This document shows, piece by piece, positions 11,690 through 24,300 of a DNA stretch of 64,000 nt. Origin of the DNA: Purshia tridentata (Eukaryota; Streptophyta; Magnoliopsida; Rosales; Rosaceae); NCBI GenBank assembly GCA_003254885.1, contig QANT01008541.1, positions 1-64,000 of the forward strand. The letters run 5' to 3'. The translations under genes were made by a program, and so were the position numbers. Numbering within the stretch: the first letter of the stretch is position 1; each line of letters begins with the position of its first letter. Below the pieces are notes generated by a model. That model was not told the DNA's origin. It was given only the letters and a program-made list of their open reading frames with translations, and did not search any database.

Positions 11690-12560
11690 GGTGTATACCC
11701 GAAAGTGAGCAAAGGCATATTATTGAGATGTGTCATGGCAAAGAATGTGGAGGACATGGAGGAGCCACTAAGACAGCCTACAAAGTTCTTCAATCAGGTT
11801 TCTTTTGGCCTACTCTTTTTCATGATTGTCATAGATTTTATAAAGCATGTGATAGATGCCAAAGAATGGGGAACATTACTCATAGGAATCAAATGCCTTT
11901 GAATGTGATGCTTGAAGTTGAAATTTTTGATGTTTGGGGCATTGACTTCATGGGGCCTTTCCCTTCTTCATTTGGTTTTGAATACATTTTGGTTGGTGTT
12001 GACTATGTGTCTAAATGGGTGGAAGCAATTGCGACTAGAACTAATGACGCTTGAGTTGTTCTTAGCTTTATTAAGAATAACATCTTCGCAAGGTTTGGGA
12101 CACCAAGGATAATCATTAGTGATGGAGGATCTCATTTTTGCAATAAATTGTTCGCCGCACTAATGACGAAATATGGGGTCTCTCACAAAGTTGCTACACC
12201 ATATCATCCTCAAACAAGTGGTCAAGTTGAGATTTCCAATCGTGAGATCAAGCACATTTTGGAAAGGACGGTCAACCTGAACCGAAAGGATTGGTCCACC
12301 AAGTTGAATGACGCTTTATGGGCATATCGTACTGCTTACAAGACCCCAATTGGAATGTCTCCGTTTCGATTGATTTATGGAAAAACATGTCATTTACCAG
12401 TTGAGCTTGAACATAAGGCGTATTGGGCAATTAAGAAATTCAATTTTGATTTAAAACCCACTGGTGAGAAGAGGATGTTACAACTTAGTGAGTTGGAGGA
12501 GATTTTTGCTTATGAGAATGCTAAGTTGTACAAAGAGAGGACAAAAAGATACCATGACAA
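11690..12560 (+). pseudogene. Integrase region of the Athila element (fossil part)
   Basis: An HHCC zinc-binding start (H...GGHGG...C..CQR) leads into the catalytic core with GIDFMGPF, a later ISDGGSHF motif and a [11 protein letters not shown] motif giving the expected D, D and E. The C-terminal part includes [10 protein letters not shown] and SRWNGPYEV, typical of gypsy integrase tails. The enzyme would insert the DNA copy into the genome. Confidence 0.9.
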
Positions 12561-12809
12561 GAAGTTGGTACCAAAAGAGTTTAAAGCTGGTGATAAAGTG
12601 TTGCTCTACAACACAAGATTACGTCTTTTCCCTGGTAAGCTTAAATCAAGGTGGAATGGTCCCTATGAAGTCATCCAAATTTATTCTTATGGAGTAGTTG
12701 AGATAAAGAATTTGAGAAATGGTATAATATTCAAGGTGAATGGCCATCGTCTCAAACCTTACATTGATCCGAACTTTGACCCACATTTGGAGGTGGTTGA
12801 TGTCTAATG

Positions 12810-14549
12810 ATGGTTGATTACGTCTGGCTGAAGACGTAAAACTTAGCGCTTTTTGGGAGGCAACCCAAGTTATGGAGGATGGAGAAAATGTTGGGTGGCC
12901 GAACGCAATGGGGAATGTGTACTCACTCGTCAATAAGAAGGCAAGTTTTATACCTTTTCTTTGCTCTATTAGTTTTTATTTATTTGTGTCTTTCCATTAC
13001 TTTTTACTTACTTATTTGAGCATTGCTTGCATAGTTCTTTAAACATTGAGGACAATGTTTCATTTAAGTTTGGGGGGAAAGACATTGCTTCATTTTCAAA
13101 AAAAAAATTTAGTTTTGTTTGTGTTTCTAGCTGTTTTAAGAGTCCCCAACACTTTGATATGAATTTTAAGAGCATAGTTAGCATTGTATATGTGTTATTT
13201 GTTCTTCTTTTTCTAATTTTGTGCCATAACTTATCTTGTAATTCCATGTGATTAAAGCCTTGTCTTCATGAACTTGAGTTATGATCTGCATTGTTTAGTG
13301 ATTCATATGCATTTTAGAGTAGAATTATATGACCTATGTGAGCTTTTGAGCCTTGTTCTTCAATTCTTGAGTGTTTTATATCATTCTAATTCTTTCTTGT
13401 CATTTAAGTTGTTGTATGATCTCGTTATTCACTTCTTTTGGTCAAATACTTGAAATTCACATCTATATGAATCAATGAGCTAGAACTTCTCTCTTATTCT
13501 ACTCAAAGCATGCTTATAACTACATGGAACTTAGGAGATGATTTTAGGCCGTGTTTGTCTAAACCTATAGTCAAAAAGCCTACCTTATTTGGTTATCCCT
13601 AGCTAACCCATTTTGAGCCTTTGTAAGTCTTTTCTTTGTTTACCTTTTTCCTTCGTTGAACCCTAAGTTTGGGGGAATTATATCCCTTATCATGTGCACC
13701 CTTTATCTATGGTTCTGCATTGTTTGTGATACTTGGAGGTTGGAAACAAGTGAATATGCTTAGCTTGGAGCAAAATAAGGTGTATCGAGTTAAAAAGTGT
13801 ATGCCGAGCCTTAAAAAAAAAAACAAAAAAAATGAGCAGGCCAGTTCAAAAGTTTGTGCAAAATTTTTCAAAGTTCAAGTTATGAAGTGCAAGTATGCAA
13901 GGTATGCCTCTAAGTACTAATTTGAGTTTCAATTCCATAGATGTAGTAGCCTTTGTTTATCCTTTTATTTCAACATCATACCTTAACCTAAGCCTTCATT
14001 ACAACCTTTGTTAAAGCCCTATTTGATCTTAGGTGAAGTGTGGTTCATTATGTGGAGTCTAGAAAAGAGAGTCCTATAGTTGTTTGATTCCATTTCAAGT
14101 ATTTGATATTCCTTTCATGAGATCAATGTTTCTTTCAAAGGTGCCTTCGTTTGATGCTATTATGTGAGCTTTTTGTTTTTGATTACATAATTTCTCTCAC
14201 ATATACTTTTGAGTGCACAAATCAACCCAATTCTTGAGTGTTTCATTGTTGAGAGTATGTCATGGTGAGGATTGGAGTTCAATCTATCTTGTATATGATG
14301 GCCTATGCATGTTTATCTAACACATGAGTTTATGTTGAGGATGGCGTATATGCACAATGGTAGAGTAAGGTAAGTTGTTGGAGCATTATTAGAACTAGTA
14401 GAATAAATGTTACATATGCACTGCTTTATTATGTCCTTATTAGCCAAGTTCATGAAATCAAATGTTGGGAAAGTTTGTATTGAGTCAGTTTTGAGTATTT
14501 TGTTTTGTTTTCTTTGCTCGAGGACTAGCAAAATCTAATTTCGGGGGTG
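12810..14549 (+). other. 3' non-coding tail of the Athila element
   Basis: About 1.7 kb between integrase and the 3' LTR has no long open frame and no envelope-like text. It contains 'gaggacaatgtttcattt' followed by 'aagtttgggggg' near 13045-13076 and ends 'ctcgaggactagcaaa...cgggggtg' before the LTR, the likely polypurine tract. The same blocks occur inverted in the minus-strand element at 35809-37700, so this tail is conserved between copies that differ by many substitutions. Confidence 0.75.
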
Positions 14550-16571
14550 TGTTGAGTGTCCAATTTACATCATTTTTACATACTAACTCTCACACTTAGA
14601 ATGCAAGAACATGGCATTTTTGTGTATTTTGGGTTGTTTTAGTGTTTTGTAGGTAATTCGGAGCAAAAGAAAGAAAAGAAGTTAAAAGAGCTATTTTTGA
14701 ACATTTCCTGGTCAAACTAGGAAAACTTGAAATCCTAGTCAAAGGAGGATTCCTAGTCACACAAGAAAAGATTGATCATCAAGAAAAAGAATCATCATTG
14801 TCCAGGGTCAGAAATAAGAAATCCTAGTGGAAGCAGGAATTCCTGATTGACCTAGGAAAACCAAACCCTAGTTGGATAAGGAGTTCTAAAGTCACTGGAA
14901 GTCATGAGAGGCAAGATGGTAAAAGTGAGATCCTAATTGGATAAGAAATCCCAACTGTACAAGGAATCCTACTGGGACTAGGGAAAGAAAGTCAAAGTCG
15001 ATAGTCAAAATGTTCTAGAAGCTTCTCAGACATATTGGGCCTCAACACAAGAAGAGATTGGGCCAAGTCCAAATTGACATTCAAGGAGCCCATGCACATA
15101 TTCCTTGCATTAGAAGACTTTCCCAATGCTGGAATCCTAGTTTGGAAGGAAGATCTTAAAAGATTAAGTCAAAGATATCAAAGAGTTCTTAACTTGCAAG
15201 GAAGTCAAAACCCTGGAAATCTGGGTAGTAATTTCGATAGCAATCCTGTATTTCTCTAGAATGAATCAGCTATCAACGCATATATCGTTAGAAAGATACG
15301 GATGTTAGCTTCACAGGGACTTTTATAGAACTCGGTTCCGATACTCCTAGCTAAAGATATAGTCATTTTAGTGGAGATAGCGCAGCAGTTCCACGGCCAG
15401 AAAAAGTCTACTTGCCCAAAACAGCCCAAGGCCCATTCTTTGAGTGCAAGTAAACCCTTTCCTACACTATTAAGGACTCTCCACTATATAAACCCCTCTC
15501 TACCTCATTATTTGGGGAGTTCATTATTCACATAAGTTCAGAATTTTAGAGAGAGGGAGAGAGGGTGATTTCAGCCAAGAGGGAAAGGAGAGACTACCAA
15601 GCCTTGCTGCAGCCCCCAAGCTGCCGTCCAAGGGTGGAGCCACCTCCACCTTGCTGCTGACTTCTCTCCATCTTCTCATTAATTTCTTCTAGTTTTTATT
15701 ATGCTTTATTTTGTTATAACTTTAGTTATGTGTGGCTAAATCCCTAGCTAGGGCTAGGATGAAGCCCTAACTATGTTATCTACTTTATTCATGGATTACT
15801 GAGTTTTTAATTGCAATTTATGTTGATAAATCTTGGATCTCTGTTTAAATTGGATTCTATTTGTATTACATCTTTGACTGATCACCTTAGGTTGTATGCA
15901 TCTAGAATATGTTATGGGGTTAGGGGACGATAGCCAAGTCACTAATTTCACTAGGTAACAAAGGGATATCCTAAGAACATATCTTTGAGGGAAGAGATCA
16001 TAGATGCTCATAGGAGGGTCTATGTGTTTGTCGTTCTCATGTGTACTTAATGACTCTTGCATGGTTAACAGCCTAGGTAGACGATAGCCAAGCTTCTTAG
16101 GAACATGTGGGTTAACTAAGTTAGTATGAGATAATCAATCTACTAATTTATGCATTTGGAGAATAATAGTTAGGTGAGTGTCCGATAATCAAGGCCTCCC
16201 GGCTGGAAAACTTTATCAACATGTTTTGTTAATTAATTGCTCTTATCCATGATTGTGTAGGTAATATGTTAGTGGTGGATTCTGACCCCTAGTTGTTTAC
16301 ACTCATTGTTCTTATTCTAGTTTGATTTGCTCACTTAATTTTATGATTGTTAAATTTATTACAAACCCAATTCAAAACCCCCATTCAGTGTGTGTGCGTT
16401 AGTGTTTGAATTAACTAAATTAATTAGATTGGTAATTTTCATATCAATACTTTTCCCTGAGGGATCGACCTCGTTATTTGCAAGCTTTGCTACACTGCGA
16501 TTCGTGCACTTGCGAGTTAATTAGAGCGTTGGTTTTGACTAATTATTTTTCCTCTAACAAAACAATCAACA
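14550..16571 (+). repeat. 3' LTR of the plus-strand Athila element
   Basis: Begins TGTTGAGTGTCCAATTT and ends CTCTAACAAAACAATCAACA. It matches the 5' LTR with about 35 visible substitutions over 2 kb, plus one copy-number difference of a 137-bp block. Its last base is joined directly to satellite DNA. Confidence 0.93.
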
Positions 16572-19085
16572 GTACGCACCGAAATGAGGTTTTCGTGCCT
16601 TCTAAACATTGAATGTGCTTCTTTAGGGCTAGAATGCTAAACCAAGCATGAGAAAGTGCTTCCCCATGTCTTTCTTGCCAACCGACAACGTTTTGGTGCC
16701 AACCTTAATCAAATTGTACAGAGTGCGCACCAGAATGAGGTCTTCGTTCATTCCTAACACCCAAAGTGGTTCTTTGGGGCTAGCACGCTAATCGAGACTT
16801 TAGAGAGTGCTTCCTCACCTCTTTCTTGCCAATCGTGCACGTTTTGGTGCAATTTGGACCAAGTTAGACTGAGTATGCACCGAAATGACGTATTCGTGCA
16901 GTCTTAGCACCTAAAGTTGTTCTTTGCGGCTCGACCGCTTATCGAGACATGAGAGAGTGCTTCCCCATGTCTTTCTTTCGGACGGGGAACGTTTTGGTGC
17001 AACTTTCATCGAATTGGACTCAGTGTGCACCGAAATGACGTTTTCGTGCATTCTTAAGACCCCAAGTGGTTCCTTAGGGTTAGCACGCTATTATCGAGAC
17101 ATGAGAAAGTGCTTCCTCATGTCTTTATTGCCCACCATGGAAGTTTTGGTGCGATATAGACGAATTTGGACTGAGTACGCCCCGAAATGATGTTTTCGTG
17201 CATTCGTAACACCTAAAGTGGTTCTTTAGGGCTGGCACGCTATCGGGACATGAGAACATGCGTCCTAGTGTCCTTCTTGCCAACCGGGCACGTTTTGATG
17301 CAACTTAGACGAAAGTAGACTGAGTGTGCACTGAAATGAGGTTTTAGTTCCTTCTTAACACGATATGTGCTTCTTGAGGGCTAGAACGTTAATCCAAGCA
17401 TGAGAACGTGCTTCTTGCCAACCGCGCACGTTTTGGTGCAACTTTAACCAAGTCGTGCACAGTGTGCACCGAAATGACGTTTGATGCATTCTTAACACCT
17501 AAACTGGTTCGTTGGGGCTGGAACGCGAATCCAAACAAGAGAAGGTGCTTCCTCATGTCCTTATTGCCAACCGGGGACGTTTTGGGGCAATTGAGACGAA
17601 ATTGGGTTGAGGAGGCACCGGAATGGGGTTTTCGTGCGTTCTTGTCCAAAGCATGTGCTTCTTGAGGGCTAGAACGCTAATCCAAGAATGAGAAAGTGCT
17701 TCCCCACATCTTTCTTGCCAACCGGGCACGTCTCGGTGGACATTGCACGAAATTGGATTGAGTACGCACCGAAATGACGTTTTCGTGCCTTCTAAACACG
17801 GAATGTGGTTCTTTTAGGGCTAGAATGCTAATCCAAGCATGAATCGTGCCTTCTAAACACGGAATGTGCTTCTTTTACGGCTAGAATGCTAATCCAAGCA
17901 TGAGAAAGTGCTTCCCCATGTCTTTCTTGCCAACCGACAAAGTTTTGGTGCCAACCTTAACCAGATTGTACAGAGTGCGCACCGGAATGAGGTCTTCGTT
18001 CATTCCTAACACCCAAAGTGGTTCTTTGGGGCTAGCACGCTAATCGAGACTTCAGAGAGTGCTTCCTCACCTCTTTCTTGCCAATCGGGCACGTTTTGGT
18101 GCAATTTGGACCAAGTGAGACTGAGTATGCACCGAAATGACGTATTCGTGCACTCTTAGCACCTAAAGTTGTTCTTTGGGGCTCGAACGCTTATCGAGAC
18201 ATGAGAGAGTGCTTCCCCATGTCTTTCTTTCCAACGGGGAACGTTTTGGTGCAACTTTCATCGAATTGGACTCAGTGTGCACCGAAATGACGTTTTCGTG
18301 CATTCTTAAGACCCCAAGTGGTTCCTTAGGGCTAGCACGCTATTATCGAGACATGAGAAAGTGCTTCCTCTTGTCTTTCTTGCCCACCATGGAATTTTTG
18401 GTGCGATTGGGACGAATTTGGACCGAGTACGCCCCGAAATGATGTTTTCGTGCATTCGTAACACCTAAAGTGGTTCTTTAGGGCTGGCACGCTATCGGGA
18501 CATGAGAACGTGCGTCCTAGTGTCCTTCTTGCCAACCGGGCACGTTTTGATGCAACATAGACGAAAGTAGACTGAGTGTGCACTGAAATGAGGTTTTAGT
18601 TCCTTCTTAACACGATATGTGCTTCTTGAGGGCTAGAACGTTAATCCAAGCATGAGAACGTGCTTCTTGCCAACCGCGCACGTTTTGGTGCAACTTTAAC
18701 CAAGTTGTGCACAGTGGGCACCGAAATGACGTTTGATGCATTCTTAACACCTAAACTAGTTCGTTCGCGCTGGAACGCGAATCCAAACAATAGAAGGTGC
18801 TTCCTCATGTCCTTATTGCCAAACGGGGACGTTTTGGGGCAATTGAGACGAAAATGGGTTGAGGAGGCACCGGAATGGGGTTTTCGTGCGTTCTTGTAAA
18901 AAGCATGTGCTTCTTGAGGGCTAGAACGCTAATCCAAGAATAAGAAAGTGCTTCCCCACATCTTTTTTGCCAACCGGGCACGTCTTGGTGGACATTGCAC
19001 GAAATTGGATTGAGTACGCACCGAAATGACGTTTTCGTGCCTTCTAAACACGGAATGTGCTTCTTTTAGGGCTAGAATGCTAATC

Positions 19086-19111
19086 TTTTGGCTCTAATAA
19101 AACATACAACA
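19086..19111 (+). other. 26-bp LTR-terminus-like patch inside a satellite monomer
   Basis: Between 'gctaatc' and 'tctttcttgcc', where other units carry a 26-base block starting 'caagcatgagaaagtg', this unit has a 26-base block 'ttttggctctaat' + 'aaaacatacaaca'. That block matches the end of the Athila 5' LTR (7401-7425) with only small differences. The replacement keeps monomer length unchanged. Confidence 0.75.
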
Positions 19112-21320
19112 TCTTTCTTGCCAACCCACAACGTTTTGGTGCCAACCTTAACCAGATTGTACAGAGTGCGCACCGGAATGAGGTCTTCGTTCATTCCTAA
19201 CACCCAAAGTGGTTCTTTGGGGCTAGCACGCTAATCGAGACTTCAGAGAGTGCTTCCTCAACTCTTTCTTGCCAATCGGGCACGTTTTGGTGCAATTAAT
19301 CGAGACTTCAGAGAGTGCTTCCTCACCTCTCTCTTGCCAATCGGGCACGTTTTGGTGCAATTTGGACCAAGTGAGACTGAGTATGCACCGAAATGACGTA
19401 TTCGTGCACTCTTAGCACCTAAAGTTGTTCTTTGGGGCTCACACGCTTATCGAGACATGAGAGAGTGCTTCCCCATGTCTTTCTTTCCAACGGGGAACGT
19501 TTTGGTGCAACTTTCATCGAATTGGACTCAGTGTGCACCGAAATGACGTTTTCGTGCATTCTTAAGACCCCAAGTGGTTCCTTAGGGTTAGCACGCTATT
19601 ATCGAGACATGAGAAAGTGCTTCCTCATGTCTTTCTTGCCCACCATGGAAGTTTTGGTGCGATTGGGACGAATTTGCACTGAGTACGCCCCGAAATGATG
19701 TTTTCGTGCATTGGTGCGATTTGGACGAATTTGGACTGAGTACGCCCTGAAATGACATTTTCGTGCATTCTTAACACCTAAAGTAGTTCTTTAGGGCTGG
19801 CACGCTTTCGGGACATGAGAACGTGCGTCCTAGTGTCCTTCTTGCCAACCGGGCACGTTTTGATGCAACCTAGACTAAAGTAGACTGAGTGTGCACTGAA
19901 ATGAGGATTTAGTTCCTTATTAACACGAAATGTGCTTCTTGAGGGCTAGAACGTTAATCCAAGCATGAAAAAGTGCTTCCCCATGTCTTTCTTGCCAACC
20001 GACAACGTTTTGGTGCCAACCTTAACCAGATTGTACAGAGTGCGCACCGGAATGAGGTCTTCGTTCATTCCTAACACCCAAAGTGGTTCTTTGGGGCTAG
20101 CACGCTAATCGAGACTTCAGAGAGTGCTTCCTCACCTCTTTCTTGCCAATCGGGCACGTTTTGGTGCAATTTGGACCAAGTGAGACTGAGTATGCACCGA
20201 AATGACGTATTCGTGCACTCTTAGCACCTAAAGTTGTTCTTTGGGGCTCGAACGCTTATCGAGACATGAGAGAGTGCTTCCCCATGTCTTTCTTTCCAAC
20301 GGGGAACGTTTTGGTGCAACTTTCATCGAATTGGACTCAGTGTGCACCGAAATGACGTTTTCGTGCATTCTTAAGACCCCAAGTGGTTCCTTAGGGTTAG
20401 CACGCTATTATCGAGACATGAGAAAGTGCTTCCTCATGTCTTTCTTGCCCACCATGGAAGTTTTGGTGCGATTGGGACGAATTTGGACTGAGTACGCCCC
20501 GAAATGATGTTTTCGTGCATTCTTAACACCTAAAGTGGTTCTTTAGGGCTGGCACGCTATCGGGACTTGAGAACGTGCGTCCTAGTGTTCTTCTTGCCAA
20601 CCAGGCACGTTTTGATGCAACTTAGACGAAAGTAGACTGAGTGTGCACTGAAATGAGGTTTTAGTTCCTTCTTAACACCATATGTGCTTCTTGAGGGCTA
20701 GAACGTTAATCCAAGCATGAGAACGTGCTTCTTGCCAACCGCGCACGTTTTGGTGCAACTTTAACGAAGTCGTGGACAGTGTGCAGCGAAATGACGTTTG
20801 ATGGATTCTTAACACCTAAACTGGTTCGTTGGGGCTGGAACGCGAATCCAAACAAGAGAAGGTGCTTCCTCATGTCCTTATTGCCAACCGGGGACGTTTT
20901 GGGGCAATTGAGACGAAATTGGGTTGAGGAGGCACCGGAATGGGGTTTTCGTGCGTTCTTGTCCAAAGCATGTGCTTCTTGAGGGCTAGAACGCTAATCC
21001 AAGAATGAGAAAGTGCTTCCCCACATCTTTCTTGCCAACCGGGCACGTCTTGGTGGACATTGCACGAAATTGGATTGAGTACGCACCGAAATGACGTTTT
21101 CGTGCCTTCTAAACACGGAATGTGCTTCTTTTAGGGCTAGAATGCTAATCCAAGCATGAGAAAGTGCTTCCCCATGTCTTTCTTGACGACCGACAACGTT
21201 TTGGTGCCAACCTTAACCAGATTGTACAGAGTGCGCACCGAAATGAGGTGTTCGTTCATTCCTAACACCCAAAGCGGTTCTTTGGGGCTAGCACGCTAAT
21301 CGAGACTTTAGAGAGTGCTT

Positions 21321-21321
21321 N
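21321..21321. other. Single ambiguous base in the satellite
   Basis: One N sits between two copies of 'gagtgctt'. This looks like a join made during assembly or correction, so the count of units here is not certain. Confidence 0.7.
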
Positions 21322-24300
21322 GAGTGCTTCCTCACCTCTTTCTTGCCAATCGGGCACGTTTTGGTGCAATTTGGACCAAGTGAGACTGAGTATGCACCGA
21401 AATGACGTATTCGTGCACTCTTAGCACCTAAAGTTGTTCTTTGGGGCTCGAACGCTTATCGAGACATGAGAGAGTGCTTCTCCGTGTCTTTCTTTCAAAC
21501 GGGGAACGTTTTGGTGCAACTTTCATCGAATTGGACTCAGTGTGCACCGAAATGACGTTTTCGTGCATTCTTAAGACCCCAAGTGGTTCCTTAGGGTTAG
21601 CACGCTATTATCGAGACATGAGAAAGTGCTTCCTCATGTCTTTCTTGCCCACCATGGAAGTTTTGGTGCGATTGGGACGAATTTGGACTGAGTACGCCCC
21701 GAAATGATGTTTTCGTGCATTCGTAACACCTAAAGTGGTTCTTTAGGGCTGGCACGCTATCGGGACATGAGAACGTGCGTCCTAGTGTCCTTCTTGCCAA
21801 CCGGGCACGTTTTGATGCAACTTAAACGAAAGTAGACTGAGTGTGCACTGAAATGAGGTTTTAGTTCGTTCTGAACACGATATGTGCTTCTTGAGGGCTA
21901 GAACGTTAATCCAAGCATGAGAACGTGCTTCTTCCCAACCGCGCACGTTTTGGTGCAACTTTAACCAAGTCGTGCACAGTGTTCACCGAAATGACGTTTG
22001 ATGGATTCTTAACACCTAAACTGGTTCGTTGGGGCAGGAACGCGAATCCAAACAAGAGAAGGTGCTTCCTCATGTACTTATTGCCAACCGGGGACGTTTT
22101 GGGGCAATTGAGACGAAATTGGGTTGAGGAGGCACCGGAATGGGGTTTTCGTGCGTTCTTGTCCAAAGCATGTGCTTCTTGAGGGCTAGAACGCTAATCC
22201 AAGAATGAGAAAGTGCTTCCCCACATCTTTCTTGCCAACCGGGCACGTCTTGGTGGACATTGCACGAAATTGGATTGAGTACGCACCGAAATGACGTTTT
22301 CGTGCCTTCTAAACACGGAATGTGCTTCTTTTAGGGCTAGAATGCTAATCCAAGCATGAGAAAGTGCTTCCCCACGTCTTTCTTGCCGACCGACAACATT
22401 TTGGTGCCAACCTTAACCAGATTGTACAGAGTGCGCGCCGGAATGAGGTCTTCGTTCATTCCTAACACCCAAAGTGGTTCTTTGGGGCTAGCACGCTAAT
22501 CGAGACTTCAGAGAGTGCTTCCTCACCTCTTTCTTGCAAATCGGGCACGTTTTGGTGCAATTTGGACCAAGTGAGACTGAGTAGGCACCGAAATGACGTA
22601 TTCGTGCACTCTTAGCACCTAAAGTTGTTCTTTGGGGCTCGAACGCTTATCGAGACATGAGAGAGTGCTTCCCCATGTCTTTCTTTCCAACGGGGAACGT
22701 TTTGGTGCAACTTTCATCGAATTGGACTCAGTGTGCACCGAAATGACGTTTTCGTCCATTCTTCAGACCTCAAGTGGTTCCTTAGGGTTAGCACGCTATT
22801 ATCGAGACATGAGAAAGTGCTTCCTCATGTCTTTCTTGCCCACCATGGAAGTTTTGGTGCGATTGGGACGAATTTGGACTGAGTACGCCCCGAAATGATG
22901 TTTTCGTGCATTCGTAACACCTAAAGTGGTTCTTTAGGGCTGGCACGCTATCGGGACATGAGAACGTGCGTCCTAGTGTCCTTCTTGCCAACTGGGCACG
23001 TTTTGATGCAACATAAACGAAAGTAGACTGAGTGTGCACTGAAATGAGGTTTTAGTTCCTTCTGAACACGAGATGTGCTTCTTGAGGGCTAGAACGTTAA
23101 TCCAAGCATGAGAACGTGCTTCTTCCCAACCGCGCACGTTTTGGTGCAACTTTATCGAAGTCGTGCACAGTGTGCACCGAAATGACGTTTGATGGATTCT
23201 TAACACCTAAACTGGTTCGTTGGGGCTGGAACGCGAATCCAAACAAGAGAAGGTGCTTCCTCATGTCCTTATTGCCAACCGGGGACGTTTTGGGGCAATT
23301 GAGACGAAATTGGGTTGAGGAGGCACCGGAATGGGGTTCTCGTGCGTTCTTGTCGAAAGCATGTGCTTCTTGAGGGCTAGAACGCTAATCCAAGAATGAG
23401 AAAGTGCTTCCCCACATCTTTCTTGCCAACCGGGCACGTCTTGGTGCACATTGCACGAAATTGGATTGAGTACGCACCGAAATGACGTTTTCGTGCGTTC
23501 TAAACACGGAATGTGCTTCTTTTAGGGCTAGAATGCTAATCCAAGCATGAGAAAGTGCTTCCCCATGTCTTTCTTGCCAACCGACAACGTTTTGGTGCCA
23601 ACCTTGACCAGATTGTACAGAGTGCGCACCGGAATGAGGTCAGAGTGCGCACTGGAATGAGGTCTTCGTTCATTCGTAACACCCAAAGTGGTTCTTTGGG
23701 GCTAGCACGCTAATCGAGACTTTAGAGAGTGCTTCCTCACCTCTTTCTTGCCAATCGGGCACGTTTTGGTGCAATTTGGACCAAGTGAGACTGAGTATGC
23801 ACCGAAATGACGTATTCGTGCACTCTTAGCACCTAAAGTTGTTCTTTGGGGCTCGAACGCTTATCGAGACATGAGAGAGTGCTTCCCCATGTCTTTCTTT
23901 CCAACGGGGAACGTTTTGGTGCAACTTTCATCGAATTGGACTCAGTGTGCACCGAAATGACGTTTTCGTGCATTCTTAAGACCCCAAGTGGTTCCTTAGG
24001 GTTAGCACGTTATTATCGAGACATGAGAAAGTGCTTCCTCATGTCTTTCTTGCCCACCATGGAAGTTTTCGTGCGATTGGGACGAATTTGGACTGAGTAC
24101 GCCCCGACATGATGTTTTCGTGCATTCGTAACACCTAAAGTGGTTCTTTAGGGCTGGCACGCTATTGGGACATGAGAACGTGCGTCCTAGTGTCCTTCTT
24201 GCCAATCGGGCACGTTTTGATGCAACTTAGACGAAAGTAGACTGAGTGTGCACTGAAATGAGGATTTAGTTCCTTCTTAAGACGATATGTGCTTCTTGAG

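Larger units (their letters stand above)
5270..16571 (+). mobile_element. Athila-lineage Ty3/gypsy LTR retroelement (fossil)
   Basis: An element of 11.3 kb with TG...CA LTRs of 2156 and 2022 bp, an Asp-tRNA-type primer site, and gag, protease, reverse transcriptase, RNase H and integrase regions in gypsy order, followed by a 1.7-kb non-coding tail. RT and gag text is closest in style to Athila. No envelope-like frame is seen in the tail. The coding part is broken, with about three breaks. LTR divergence counted by eye is about 1.5-2% excluding one duplication, suggesting an age of around 1 Myr or less at usual plant rates. The 5-bp flanks do not match (gcctg before, gtacg after), and the right flank is satellite while the left is not. 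Confidence 0.93.

Noticed and set aside
13027-13920. Small open frames in the Athila tail as an envelope-like gene
   Set aside because: Short, hydrophobic by AT richness, overlapping on both strands, and no signal peptide plus transmembrane layout typical of envelope-like products.
18279-18303. TGACGT core as a bZIP binding site in every monomer
   Set aside because: A six-base match inside a repeat says little. It is kept only as part of the dyad observation.
20825-20846. CENP-B-box-like 'ttcgttgggg...cgcga' in one monomer type
   Set aside because: Spacing and core bases do not fit the NTTCGNNNNANNCGGGN pattern, and plants lack a confirmed CENP-B box satellite system.
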